A DNA stretch of 64,000 bases from NCBI GenBank assembly GCA_946122785.1, contig CAMGYJ010000010.1:10267467-10331466 (forward strand). The letters run 5' to 3'. This document shows positions 11,476-23,329 of the stretch, in pieces (position 1 is the first letter of the stretch; every line of letters begins with the position of its first letter). Under the pieces are notes generated by a model. The model was given only the letters and a program-made list of their open reading frames with translations, was not told the origin of the DNA and made no database searches. Position numbers and translations under genes: made by a program. Source of the DNA: Linum tenue. Taxonomy: Eukaryota; Streptophyta; Magnoliopsida; Malpighiales; Linaceae.

Positions 11476-11674
11476 CAATGCATTCAAAAGCGAGTTTCTA
11501 TGTAGAAACGTTTTGGTGATCTAGAAGCGTAAAATCGTAAGTTTTTAAGTTTTAAAACGGAGTTTTTAACTACATAAGTTGTTAAAACTGAGATTTTATG
11601 TAGAAGCGTTTAAGTGACCTAAAAACGTAAAATTGTAAGTTTTTAATTTTTAAAGCGCGATTTTGACTACATTG
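11476..11674. mobile_element. CAATGCAGTC MITE, short copy (199 bp)
   Basis: The left end is CAATGCATTCAAAAGCGAG and the right end GCGCGATTTTGACTACATTG. The flanks are ATGAGAAT (11468-11475) and CTGAGAAT (11675-11682), an 8-bp target duplication with one mismatch. Internally it repeats the 'agaagcgt(a)aaat.gtaagttttta' unit seen in the full copies at 47877 and 54948. It is probably a deletion derivative of that family. Confidence 0.75.
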
Positions 11675-11682
11675 CTGAGAAT

Positions 11683-12604
11683 GAGTGAAGAAAATCTATG
11701 ATGCTGGAATATATAAAGGAAAATATGACCATTTTTTAGTGTCGTTAAAATATGACTGTAGTTTCATCATTACGTCAATTATTTCGCATTTATATTTAAA
11801 ATATCCACAAACCAACAATTTAAACGTAGAAACCAACAACCAATGGAAAAGGAGAGGGAAAAAGGGGTTGTCTCGGCCAGTGGGCAGAGCCACCCCTTTT
11901 CTTTATCAATATTTGGCTTCCCACACCCAACAAGAGCTAAATTTAGCTCTCCAAATCCTATTTCACAAATTTGGCAGCCAATTTTTTCATGGGTTGGAGC
12001 TTGAAAAAAAGCTAAATATGGCTTTATAGCATTTTAGCTCCTTAGGCTGGAGCCAGCATAAAGTGCAAAGTTAACAAACTTAAAGCGTCCACCAGCCACA
12101 TGCCTAAAACATGAGTAAATTCACTTGCAAAACAAACACACAACTTGCCATGAAAAGACTTGTCCAAGAAACAAAAAACCTCTAATAATGTGCAACAAAA
12201 CCCAAAATAGAAAACTCAAATAAAGAGATGCAAAAGTCATTACATCAGCAACACCAAAAAATAGACCATAAATTGATTTTGCAAACAAAATGTTCAAGTT
12301 TTCCCACCTAGTTTTATGTATACTTATTAGCTAGAAAAATAGCGTGTCCACCCACACTGGAAGCCCAACCCAAAGAACAAATAAATATGAAATAGAACAC
12401 CAAAAAATGCAGCCACCTGTATGAGACAAAAAATTCAAAAGACAAACGCCTAAAGAAAGAATCCAGCAAAGCCATATATCAATAATAATCATTAATTACT
12501 ATCTCGCATAAAAAGAGGCTAGTATTTATCCAACCCTTTCTCCTAGAGGGGCTGAAATGTTTGCTAGGAAGTGACAATGATAACATAGCATCCCATGCCA
12601 CCTG
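11683..12604. other. Intergenic, no gene seen
   Basis: Only short open frames without recognisable domains. 11860-12060 has 'agctaaatttagctctccaaa' and similar AGCT-rich phrases suggestive of a degenerate MITE, but ends were not resolved. Confidence 0.3.
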
Positions 12605-12609
12605 GCCTC

Positions 12610-12830
12610 TATTGAAAGTATGGGTATTAATATGTAATTTGTATCTAGAGTTTGTCATAGAAAACCATATACATATCTCCTTGTAGATTGTATAGAAGGA
12701 TTTAACGAATAAGAAAAGCATAAAACCTGAGAGGGAGATCCTCTCTGTGGACTAGTGTTAGATTGATGATACCACGTTAAAAAAATTTCGTGTGTTCTTT
12801 CTTTCGAGCTTTAGATAGGATTATTTGACA
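12610..12830 (+). repeat. Copia 5' LTR
   Basis: It begins TATTGAAAGTATGGGTATTA and ends GGATTATTTGACA, immediately followed by the primer-binding site. It pairs with the 3' LTR at 18307-18525; scattered substitutions between the two show an old insertion. Confidence 0.93.
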
Positions 12831-13257
12831 TGGTATCAGAGCCTGCGATCTAGGATCACAAGTCGGCGGGATTTGTCAGGGTTTCTTGGTTGCTTATTGT
12901 CCTCATCTTGTGTACACTAGATTACGTCTCTTGTTCGAGAGCTCGCGCGGGTTAGGTTTCTCGACATTGGTGATTTTCTTGGACACCACTTGATAGCATT
13001 CCTCCTTCGCTCGGGTAATCATCCTTTTTAATTGCAAGCTTCGTGCTACGTGGATCGCTTCTTCTTGCTGGCGCGTGTTAGGACTTCGCTAGATTCTTTG
13101 CTCCCAGCTTTGGCGACTTCTTGGTTGGGTATTGTTTCATTCTGCTCAGCAACTTCTGCTGTCCGAACTTTGGTATCAGGTTTGGCTATTGTTTCATATC
13201 AGGCCTTAACTCGTTTTCTTTTCTTTATTGTACTTTGTGTTGCCATTCTTTTGTGTG

Positions 13258-14220
13258 ATGGATTCAGGAAAGTCGAATTCAGCTACCATAAAGTTCCATG
13301 GCAAAAACTTCCCGCTCTGTGAGTTTCATTTCAGGAACTTTGTTAAGGGTCGACATCTTTTTCCTATTCTGATGGTACTTTGGCTAAGTCGAATACATCT
13401 ATGTCTGCTCAAGAAATTGTTGATTGGGCAATAGGAAATGCCCAAATTGTTACCTGGTTGTTGTCCTAGGTGGACACGGCCACAACACTTAGTCTGCGAC
13501 GGTTTCAGCTTGAGGTTGATATATCCTATTACACTCAAGGAGATAGCGATGTCTGGAGTTTTTATCAAGGTTTTGTTTCCAAGTGGCCAGAATATGATTT
13601 GCTGGTTGCTTCTCTTGCGGCTGAAGCCAATACCATTGTTATTCAGAAACGCAATCGTACGCATCTCCTTCAGGTTTTTAAGAAGCTCCATCCTAATTTT
13701 GAGCCCATTCGTGCCTCCTTGATTCACCGTAATGTCACTTCCATTGATGAGGCATTTGTTGAGCTACTGCGAGAATAAAGTTTCCTCTATAATCAGGCTC
13801 AACTTGATAATTCTCATGGTGGTTCGGATTATGTCTTTGTCGTCGGACGGGGTGGATCTCAGCGCCCTCTATAGTTACATCTAACCACATTGTCCCAAGA
13901 AGAACAACTGCATTTATTATAAAAAGTAGGGACACATTATCTTGGATTGCAAGACTCTCTCCAAACATGGTCGGTCTGGTTCTTCTTCAAGTTCTAGTGT
14001 CACTTCAGGTACACGTTTCTCGGTTGATCAGGTTTCTGGGGCTCGTGGAGACGATAGTGCAGCGGCTGGGTTTTCTGCTCCTTCCCAGCCGCCCGCTACT
14101 TCTTCTTCTACTTTGGGCCCAGATCTTATTCGTCGGCTCGTTGCTGAAGCTCTTTAGGAAACTCTATCGACTGCATTGAAAGCAGCATTTGCCACAGGTG
14201 GTTCTTTAGGTATTTATCCT
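13258..14220 (+). pseudogene. Copia gag remnant with broken zinc knuckle
   Basis: The frame starts at ATG 13258 (MDSGKSNSATIKFHGKNF) and resembles the N-terminus of plant copia Gag proteins. It shifts frame several times; the pieces near 13400-13780 cover the helical capsid-like part. Near 13908-13950 the zinc knuckle reads CIYYKK-stop-GHIILDC, so the second cysteine of the CCHC motif has become tyrosine and a stop follows. Not functional. Confidence 0.75.
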
Positions 14221-14567
14221 TAGTGGTTGTTAGATTCCGCATCGTTCAATCATAGGACCCGTTCTCTTTCAGTTTTTTCATCATTGCGTCCTAGCTCTTT
14301 GACGATATTACAGGTTACTAATGGCAAAAAAATTACAGTGCATGGCATGGAGGATATTGTTATCTCTAATGTCATGTTACCCAACACACTCTATGTTCAT
14401 AGATTGGTTCCGAGTATGGTCTCCATTGGTCAACTCACAAAGGACGACTGTGATGTTCTCATTACTTATCGTTGGTGTGTGATGCATGATAAGAAAACCG
14501 AGAGATTGGTTTGGAAGGGTAAGGAGGAAGGCAGGGGATTCGTGCTAGAGGAACATCAGCCGCCGGA

Positions 14568-14851
14568 TACTAGGAGAGAGATGCCGAGAAGGAAGTTTTC
14601 TAGCGGGGATGCGGATGCGTGGCATGGTGACGAGTTGGATGATCTAGTTTGTTTGGGTGTTGAACATGAGGATTTTTTTTAAGACTTTGGATTGTTTATT
14701 CCCTCTGGGTACTAGGAGAGAGATGCCGAGAAGGAAGTTTTCTAGCGGGGATGCGGATGCGTGGCATGGTGACGAGTTGGATGATCTAGTTTGTTTGGGT
14801 GTTGAACATGAGGATTTTTTTCAAGACTTTGGATTGTTTATTCCCTCTGGG
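14568..14851 (+). repeat. 142-bp tandem duplication inside copia pol
   Basis: 14568-14709 and 14710-14851 are near-identical (both begin TACTAGGAGAGAGATGCCGA and end 'attccctctggg'). The unit is not a multiple of three, so the duplication itself shifts the frame. One visible difference is in the T run (GATTTTTTTTAAG against GATTTTTTTCAAG). Confidence 0.92.
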
Positions 14852-17045
14852 TATTGGATTTTTTCTATTCGATCATCTCGGCCTTTGGATTTTTCAGTTC
14901 AGATGTCTATTTGGGATTTGTGGCATTGTCGCCTTGGCCATCCACACACAGCTCGTTTGTTATCTATGTTTAGACATAATCTACTCCTCGCTAAATTGGA
15001 TTCACATTTTAGTTCTCCTTCTTCATGTGTTAGCTGCATTGAAGTGAAGTTTTCATAGTCTTCCTTCTCCGCCAGTGACACGGTTTATGATTAACTATTT
15101 GATCTCGTTCATACAGATTTGTGGGGACCGTATCCTGTTACTTCACGATTCGGGTATCGGTAATTTGCATTGTTCATTGATCAAGTGTCATGGTACACTT
15201 GGATTTATTTACTCTAGTAGAAATCCGAGTTGATCACTTATGCTAAGGAATTCATATACTTGATTCGTACGTAGGTTGGTAAAATAGTTAAAATTGTTCG
15301 ATCCGACCATGGAGGTGAATTCACATTAAATCCATTGCAGGAGTTTTATACGAAAAATGACATTCTTTCTCAACTTTGTTGTCCTGGCGTGTCCCAAAAA
15401 AATGACCTTGTTGAGCGAAAACATTGCCATGTCTTAGAGCTTATTCACACTCTTCTTTGGCATTCTCAAGTGTCGAGTGGGTTTTGGGCAGAAGCCGTTA
15501 GTGCTATGTTTACCTTATCAATCGAAAGGTTACCACCACATTGGACGGACAGTCTCATTATCAGTGCCTATTTGGCTGGGTGCCTGATTACTCATTTCTT
15601 CGAGTTTTTGGTTGTGTTTGCTTCTTTCTTCAGTCTAAACGAGAACGTAATAAGTTAGAAGTAAAGACTTCTTGTTGTGTTTTTATTGGTTATAGCTCTC
15701 AACAGATTGGCTATTGGTGTTATGATCCCCAGGAACATTCGCATACACGCATCAAGTCACGTAGTCTTCTTGGAACATGTCATGTTTTTTCCACCTAGTG
15801 ATCGTGATCTTGAACATAAATTTGATTTTTTGAAGACAGTACAGCTCGCAGAGTTCTCAGCCGGTGTTCCTCCGCCAGCAACACCAGCTTTTGGGCCGCA
15901 CGGAAGGAAGGCAGATAACTTTTTGTATTCTCCTCCTCCATTCCATCGGGATCTATCACATCATCAGCTTCATCCTCCTCGTCTGGTCCTCATCTCTCGT
16001 CCTCCTGTAATTCACCTTGATTTCACCTATGGCATTAGGAGATAGTGCGAGGACATCTTAGTCCTCTCTCTCCCCCTTACTTCGAGCGAGGCTAGTGCTA
16101 TACCTCCTCCATTACCTACTACGCAACGTTCTCAACGCCATAACCTTGGTCAGCCTAAATTCGCAAGAATGATTATGTTGGTTTTTCTGTTTAACCTGCT
16201 ACTGTTCCGTCTCATTATAGTTTTGCAAAGGATGATGCTCTTTGGAATGATGCAATGCCTGTTGAGCACAGGCCCTCTAAAAAAAAAATCATATGTGGGA
16301 TATTAAACCTCGCATTCCTGGTGTTATAATCATTGGCAATTAGTGCGTTTAAACGGTTAAGATGTTTCCAGATGGCTCTACTGAATGGTTCAAGGCACAA
16401 TTAGTTGCACAAGGCTTCACACAGGAATATGGTAGAACCTGTTCAGAAAATGAAAACGGTTCACAGTGTGTTTGCAGTGCTCCTAAGCACTCTTGGGAAA
16501 TTATTTAGTTTGATGTCAACGCATTTTTAAATGGCGATCTTAAAGAGACTATGTACATGGAATGTACAGAGGGATGTGATTTGAAGGTTGCGACGATTGT
16601 TATATGGTCTAAAGCAAGACCCTCGTGCGTGGTTTGAAAAGTTCCATATAATGATTATTAAGGAGGGATTTAGTCAAAGTCAAAACAATCCATCCATGTT
16701 TGTGTTCACATTGGTGGATGGAATTGTGGTTTTACAACTCTATGTTGACGACATGATTGTGACAGGCAGTGATCAAGCAGGTATTCAGGATCTGACGGTT
16801 GGATTGCGAGAAGCCATTAACCTTAAGGAGCTTGGTCCAATTTCATACTTGCTTGGTTTAGAGGTAACTCGCCTATCCAGTGGATATTTTTTGTTTCAGA
16901 AGAAATATATTGCAGATCTATTGGCATCTTCAGAGTATTCGGATTGCAAGCCTTGTGCGACGCCATTAGAGCAAAATCTAAAGTTGAGTGAGGAAAGTGG
17001 TGAACTTCTAAAATATCAGACATTCTACGTGAGTGTAGTTGGGAG

Positions 17046-17644
17046 TAGGGCTGTTAATGAGTCGAGCTATTCGTGAGCGGCTCGGTCTTGAACTCTATAA
17101 AAGCGCTTTCGATTAAAAAAACGCTCGGCTCGTTAATAAATGAGCTGAGCTTGAGCTCTACCTTGTTCGGCTCATGAAGCTCTTGAACTAGCTCGATTAG
17201 GTGGCTCGTTGAATATAATCCATGAACTGTCTCGTTTTGAGCTTATGAGATGTCGCAACATTGTGACTAGAGAGCCAACTCGACTACAACTTATGAGAAA
17301 ATCAATCTATATTTTATGAGTTGGTTTGTTAATGATGCATATAATTATTAAATTGTATATATCACCTCATATGGTGTTTAATACATTGAGTATATGTAAG
17401 CAAATACGTCTCATATATCACTTAACATTAGGTAATCACATGGTATCACATATGACATATAAATATTAGGGTATTTATATTATAAATTATCTTAGAGTTG
17501 AGCTCGAATCGAACTTTCGATCTTAATGATGTGTCAAGATTTAATAAATGAGCTGGCTCGTGTTCGACTCGACTCGGCTCGTTTATAAACGAGCGGAACA
17601 TGAACAAGGCAAAACTTTTCTCGGCTCGGCTCATTAACAACCTA
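17046..17644. mobile_element. GAGCTCGGCTCG-rich hAT-like MITE in copia RT
   Basis: The ends are inverted: TAGGGCTGTTAATGAGTCGA on the left and the complement TAGGTTGTTAATGAGCCGA on the right. The copia reading frame VVG | N/SLIYL is interrupted exactly here. The flanks are GTTGGGAG and GTTGGTAA, an imperfect 8-bp duplication; an alternative 7-bp TAGTTGG reading also fits. Many GAGC/GCTC motifs give internal self-complementarity. Confidence 0.75.
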
Positions 17645-18306
17645 GTTGGTAATCTTATTTATCTCACACACACATGACCTCACATAGCATATGTAGTTCA
17701 GGTGGTGAGCCAGTTCATGGGAATTTCTAGGACGAGGCATCTTGATGCAGTTCATAGGATTTTGAGATATTTGAAGCATAAAAATCATGTGGGGATGGTT
17801 TTTACATCAGGAGGAGAGCAGACTTTGGAAGCATTTGATGATGCTGATTATGCAGGCTGTCTGACACCAGAAGATCTACCTCTGGATGGTGTATATGCTT
17901 TGGGAGATCTTTTGTTTTATGGAGATGTAGAAAACATGATGAGGTTTCGAAGTCCTCAACTGAGCCAGAGTATCGATCGATGTTTGAGGTCAACTCAGAA
18001 GTGGTGTGGCTATAGAGATTGTTTATACAATTGGGAGTCACATGTCGGATGCCAATGCAGGTTTATCGAGATACCACAAGTGCTATCCAGATAGCTATTA
18101 TTCCAGTTCTTCATGACCAGACTAAACATATTGAAGTTCATGTTCATTATATCCGGCAACTAGTGGCGGAAGGGGTTATTCAAATCAGTCATCTATTGAC
18201 CGAAGATCAGACTGTAGATATTTTAACAAAAGCATTGGGTTCAAGTCGCCACTGGTTCCTATCTTGCAAATTGATGTTATGTACCCAACATCAATTTTAG
18301 GGAGGG

Positions 18307-18525
18307 TGTTGAAAGTATGGGTATTAATATGTAATTTGTATCTTGGGTTTGTCATAGCAAACCATATATATATCTTTCTAGATTGTATATAAGGATCTAA
18401 TGAACAAGAAAAGCATCAAACCTGAGAGGGAGATCCTCTTCATGGACTAGTGTAAGAATGACGATACCACGTTTAAAAAACTTCGTTCGTGCTTCCTTCC
18501 GAGCTTTAGATTTGATTATTTGAAA
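18307..18525 (+). repeat. Copia 3' LTR
   Basis: It begins TGTTGAAAGTATGGGTATTA after the polypurine tract and ends GATTATTTGAAA. Partner of 12610-12830. Confidence 0.93.
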
Positions 18526-18658
18526 GCCTCATCCGAAATATCCGAATCTCATGTGGTTGCCACCTGGTATCTGAAGAACAAGAGGTAAATCCAAATGGCT
18601 TGACATGGCGGCGCGACGGATGAAGGAGCTAGGGGATGAATATAGGGAGAAGCAGTGC

Positions 18659-20237
18659 TGACTCGCTATGACACAACTCCTAACAAAGGCCAAGTGTAAC
18701 CAATGAAAGGGACTGCAGTATAGTGGCTCTAGTAATAAATATCGAATCCACGGGTCTCTAGAGTTACTATTACTCAGCTTCAGTCCATTATCTAGCAAAC
18801 CAGATTAAGATAGAACAACTAAAACTACTCTAGCAAACTACAGTTAAAGTTAATCTAATTACAGGTTGGGAACTCACTTAGGTATGATTCCCCCTAGCCA
18901 CTAGCCAGATTAATGATTGATGATCTCTAACCTATTTGACTTTCATTCACAATGCGGAGAATCCTTAACTAGACCTTGAGTCTCGACTAAAGGAACAAGG
19001 CCCTCTTGAGTCAATTGCCTAGAGGGACGTATCCTTCTCTTGAACAACCGATCAATGCGTTCTGAACTAGATTCCCTCTATCGAATGAGTTTCTCAATCG
19101 ATACAAAGCATTGAATCAACCCTCGACTAAAGCAATCGATCCAATACTATCAATCTATGGTGCTCTATTGACCTAATCGGGTATTCGCTCTCATAGGATG
19201 AAAGCAGAATCAATAATCTCGACTAAAGCAAAATTGAATGATGAAAACATGTATATATTGAATATGAACTCAAGATTATCAAGTAAGAGTACTCATACAA
19301 TTACAATTATCCAATCAAACAAACATGGCTAGGGTTCCTCAAAACCTAAGTGAAGGAAAGTTACTCTATAGAGAAGAGAGAGACTGCAGTAAGAATCTTC
19401 AGATGATCAGTCTTCAAGTCCGAGCTTGTTCCTCAAGCTTCCAAGGCGAAGAAATCCTCCAATTCCACTCCCAGAGTGCCCTCAAATTGCCCTCTCTCTC
19501 TTTGGTTCGTCCCTTGGGTGTTTGGGATCCAAAACCCAGCTCTCCCCTCTCAAAAATTGCACAAAATATACTTATACCCAGCTCTCTTTGGTTCGTCCAA
19601 AACCCAGCTCTCTTTGGTTCGTCCCTTGGGTGTTTGGGATCCAAAACCCAGCTCTCCCCTCTCAAAAATTGCACAAAATATACTTATACCCGAGCAGGAG
19701 ACAGAAACACGGTCGGGAACACGGTCGTGTTTAGTCCAGCCTGCGTTTTGGTCCAGCCCGTGTTTTGAATCCCTTAAGGAGTCTTCACAAGAGAGGCTCG
19801 GCATAAAAAGCACTAGCAGGTGCCAGATGAAACGCGACCGTGTTTTTAGGGTAGTTTTCCCGTGTTTTTTCCGCCGAACCTGTTCCCCTATATTCAATGC
19901 TTCGTTTCTCTCTCGTCCGAACTCCGAATCAGTTGCTGTTTGATCCTAGACGCTTGTAGTCTTGTCCTCTTTCTTATCATAACAAGCTTGCATGATTATT
20001 TGTCCATAAATGAGGTAGAAATCCATTCTTCTTCGGGTCATGCCCGAGTTTCTTCTCTCGAATAGCCAATTGATCTCCGATTGACTTGAAACTTGCACCT
20101 ATGCCTCCCTTTACTCACTAGGACCTAAAATGTGACAAAGGAACACAACCTAGCATAAAATAGGCCAAAGAAGCGATAATGCAACCTTAAACGATCAAGA
20201 AACAAAGGGGAAAACATGTGCAAATATCAAGTCATCA
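18659..20237 (-). mobile_element. Ty3/gypsy family-1 3' LTR (copy A)
   Basis: On the minus strand it starts TGATGACTTGATATTTGCAC and ends TAGCGAGTCA. The polypurine tract AAGTGTGGGGG lies directly upstream (20241-20252), so this is the 3' LTR of a minus-strand element. It shares the family landmarks 'tattttatgctaggttgtgt' and 'tcaggtcctag' near its start. An internal near-duplication of a 78-bp block (19501-19578 and 19613-19690) is specific to this copy. It closely matches the solo LTR at 34037-35477. Confidence 0.85.
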
Positions 20238-20941
20238 AATCCCCCACACTTAACCGTTTGCTTGTCACCAAGCAAACCTGACTGTAAGAAATGCAACTCT
20301 CCAGACCTTTATAGCAACACGCAACCTCGATTGTCGCTAGCGGACATCCTAGATCATTTAGTAGCTTACAAGGTCAACCGGTCTTCTAAGACGTCCCTTA
20401 TCTCTCTCAATGCGAGTACTAGACTCAAACTAGGATCAGGCGAAGTAATAAACCTAGGACATACAATTCATGGATAAAGAGATTCACACACCACATACAA
20501 ACTTGGACTCTTGTATCGGTTGCTCTTCTCATTTCATTCCATTTGTTGGAACCCCTTTTTCTCAATTTCTTTCTTTTTCTTTTTCTTTCATTTCATTTAC
20601 TAGTGGGGTTCCAACTGCATTTATGCGCGGTCGACCCTTATTGGTTGAGCAAGAGCAATTTCTGTACATCTGTCATTTGCCAGAGTAATTCTTTGAACTC
20701 CTTTTCCTCAATTAATGTGGAGGGTCAATGAAATTAAGGGGGGGTCAGAAGCTCTATCCGTTCCCTTAAAAACATATCCTCAAATAGGCAAACCGTTCAA
20801 CGGGTGAAAATTTTACTTGTACTAGAGACAACTTAGCTTCACCTTGTAGGAGTACCCCACTAAGGATCACTAAAATCTCTTCCAAAACCCGATTTTGTGC
20901 AATGAACTGTGCCACACACGTTGGGCTTACCCCATGTTTCG
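20238..20941 (-). mobile_element. 3' internal (untranslated) region of gypsy copy A
   Basis: Upstream of the polypurine tract on the minus strand, this non-coding segment matches 44910-45620 in order: CTTGGGGACAAGCAAACGG-type box, 'ggtcgacccttattggt', 'ttgtgcaatgaactgtgcc'. The similarity stops near 20941, shortly before the LTR element at 20986. The rest of the parent element is absent. Confidence 0.7.
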
Positions 20942-20985
20942 TGTATGTCATGGATGGTTAGTGTGAGTAGTGCTTTTGAAGACCT

Positions 20986-22296
20986 TGAAGATGATGACCC
21001 ACATGTCAAGGGTTTTGCTTGTAACTCAAAAGGGAGAGAATGACGTTGGTGTCGAAAGAACTTTGATTTATTAATCGGATATGGAAATACTGCCGAACTT
21101 ACATATTTATAGGCTTAGAAAAGCCTAATACGTAACCTAATCCTACTCGAATATCTATCTACTCGGCTACCCTAACCCCAAATGCACAAGGAAAACCATA
21201 ACCCAAAGGAAAAACACCCAAGTCCAATACCCAAGCCCAAAATAACCTCATCAATCCTTCCCCCTCAAAGAACCTTGTCCCCAAGGTTCGGTCCATGCCA
21301 AGACATGGTGATCGACGACGATGACAATATTAGGTTTTGCGACGTCGAGGCTTTGATGGCCTCCTGAACTTCCAGCTGGCAGCTCGAACACCGTCCTTCT
21401 TCCCCTTATAGGATGGGACTCTTGGCCCCGCAGCTTGGTCATCGGCACATTGGGCTATTGTTTTTTTCAACCCTACCCGACTTGGTGCACGGACATAGCA
21501 GGGAAATTCTTCCCTCACCATTATCTTCTTTTTCCCAAGTAAAAATAGGCTTTCCATCCTTATTTGGGCGGACCATCATTGGCTGCCGCAAAACCATATT
21601 CATTTGGCCGCAAACTGCCAATCCTGCTACCTCGGATGAAGCTCCAACTTTGAGCTCTTTCTTCTCGCAGCTTCCCGATCGAAGGATGATAGCCTCACAT
21701 CAGTGAGGTTCATTGGTGCACACTATTTCTTTTTCGAAAATCTTTTGGACGAAGATTTTAATATCCTCAGCCGTCCTAATTTAATTGGCGCTGATGCGGG
21801 CCACATCGTTGTCGCTTCGCTTCCCGTTGATGATGGTCATGTTTTTGTGGTTGGAATCCCACCGTGCCAAGATTTCTGAGATCCGTTCAAGAGTCACATC
21901 AAGCTTCGCACAACTGCTTCTACCTTCTTTTGAGTCCCCTTGTCCTTTTGTGCTAAGGTGCAGAACGAGGCTAGGTCAAGAACCATGCCAACCCGGTAGG
22001 ATGCGTAACCATGCTCTGATGCCAATTGGTGATCTGGTACCCACAGTTTAATGGTTTTGCTTGTAACTCACAAGCGAGAGAACGACGTTGGTGTCGAAAG
22101 ACCTTTGATTGATTAATTGGATACGAAACTACTGTCGAATTACATATTTATAGGCTTAGAAAATCTTAATATGTAACCTAATCCTACCCGAATACCTCCT
22201 CCTACTCGGTTACCCTAACCCCAAACGCACAAGGAAAACCATAACCCAAAGGAAAAACACTCAAGTCCGAAACCCAAACCCAAAATAACCCCATTA
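20986..22296 (-). mobile_element. Short non-autonomous LTR retroelement
   Basis: Two LTRs of 268 and 270 bp (20986-21253; 22027-22296) flank about 770 bp. The primer-binding site TGGCATCAGAGCAT lies at 22011-22024 on the minus strand next to the right LTR. A polypurine tract GAGGGGGAAGGAT abuts the left LTR (21254-21266), so the element is on the minus strand. The internal sequence encodes only fragments, such as RISEILARWDSNHKNMTI and VRPNKDGKPIFTWEKE, with stops; RT and integrase are absent. It looks like an internally deleted gypsy-type element. A clean 5-bp target duplication was not found. Confidence 0.8.
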
Positions 22297-23329
22297 GAGG
22301 AATACGATCCTAGGTCCTCCTAGGAATTTATCATGTGATTTTGCAATAAAGGAAATCCCAAATCATTTGCAATTTGTTGGGCCGCTAAGGACGTGCTACC
22401 ATCACCGGTGGTTATCACCACCATCCTAACCATTAAAGTAGTAGCTACTCGCAACAAAGATGTTGCCACAATCACAATAATCGCAACCCTTGAAGGCTAA
22501 CACAAGGGACGTGAGCGTCTCTGCTGGAGGAAGGCGCGGAGCCATCGCCACATGAACTGGAAATTCCAAAAGAAGTCAAACCTGCTTCTTAAAGACAAGA
22601 ATGTATGGTTTGCATTGCAAGTAACCATTAATCCACACAGAAAGGCAACAGTCACCACCATTGATGAGGCAAAGAATTTGCTAGAAAATGATGTTGCTTC
22701 TCGAAGGGTCGAGTACGACGACCAAGGGGGTCAGCCTAGTCAGAGCCATTGGAGCTAAAGCTGGAGGGACCTGCCATTGATGTTGTCCCTTTCAGTCTCC
22801 ACTATCGCTGCAACTAAAGTTCCTCAATAAATTCCTCTTATTCTTTTCTTCACTTTTTGTTTGGGGAGAGGCGAGGTGAAGGAGATGCTTGATGTGTGTT
22901 TGTGGATCCAACTATGATGAGAATACTTATTTCTGATTGAGAATATGTGGAAGCTAGAGTTAGATTTGGGCAAAGGGTGTGTCGGTTTGGGCTAGGGGGT
23001 TGGGGAGTGCAGATCACGAGTGGAATCAAGTTCGAGAAAGTGAGAGAATGTCCTTAGCTATGAATTGGGTTGGATACTTCAGTTGGTCGTTTCGATATAT
23101 AGGTTTTCGATTCAAAACAATCTGAATCGGATATCAAATTTCGACCCGAGAGCTATGTGTATTCGATGTGGCAAATGAAATTATCATTTTGGTTCGGTCT
23201 AGTTCGAGTTTACCTAACCAAATGTCCACCTCTGCCACTTAGCCAAATATAGTGTCATTATATATTTTGGGAGTCGTTTGGTTTCTCTGATTGTTAAATC
23301 GATGAATTGTGATCAATGTATTATATTAT
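22297..23329. other. Intergenic between LTR elements
   Basis: No recognised gene. A short frame at 22552-22758 shows no family motif. About 23060-23240 has 'gattcaaaacaatctgaatc' and ends AAATGTCCACCTCTGCC, as in one end of a hAT-type MITE. Confidence 0.3.

Larger units (their letters stand above)
14221..18300 (+). pseudogene. Copia pol remnant (PR, INT, RT, RNase H)
   Basis: Protease remnant: WLLDSASFNHRT near 14222. GAG-preintegrase: DLWHCRLGHPHTARLL near 14915. Integrase: VHTDLWGPYPVTSRFGY (about 15108), VRSDHGGEF (about 15298) and the GVSQKNDLVERKH block (about 15390). RT: LYGLKQDPRAWFEK (about 16600), the catalytic YVDD motif (about 16741) and GLEVTR. RNase H: FDDADYAGC near 17835, TTSAIQIAI near 18078 and TKHIEVHVHYIR near 18125. 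Many stops and frameshifts, a 142-bp duplication (14568-14851) and a MITE (about 17046-17644) inactivate it. Confidence 0.9.
12610..18525 (+). mobile_element. Degenerate Ty1/copia LTR retrotransposon
   Basis: The element has 221-bp and 219-bp LTRs (12610-12830; 18307-18525) and a primer-binding site TGGTATCAGAGC at 12831-12842, matching initiator-Met tRNA. A polypurine tract AGGGAGGG (18299-18306) precedes the 3' LTR. The 5-bp target duplication GCCTC is at 12605-12609 and 18526-18530. Domains run gag, protease, integrase, RT, RNase H, which is copia order, but stops and frameshifts break every domain. The terminal dinucleotides are mutated (5' LTR starts TA, 3' LTR ends AA, against the TG...CA pattern of the opposite ends). 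A MITE sits in the RT region, and a 142-bp tandem duplication lies before the integrase. Confidence 0.95.

Noticed and set aside
19325..19943. Overlapping open frames of 86-155 codons on both strands
   Set aside because: They arise from an internal near-duplication within a gypsy LTR and match no protein.
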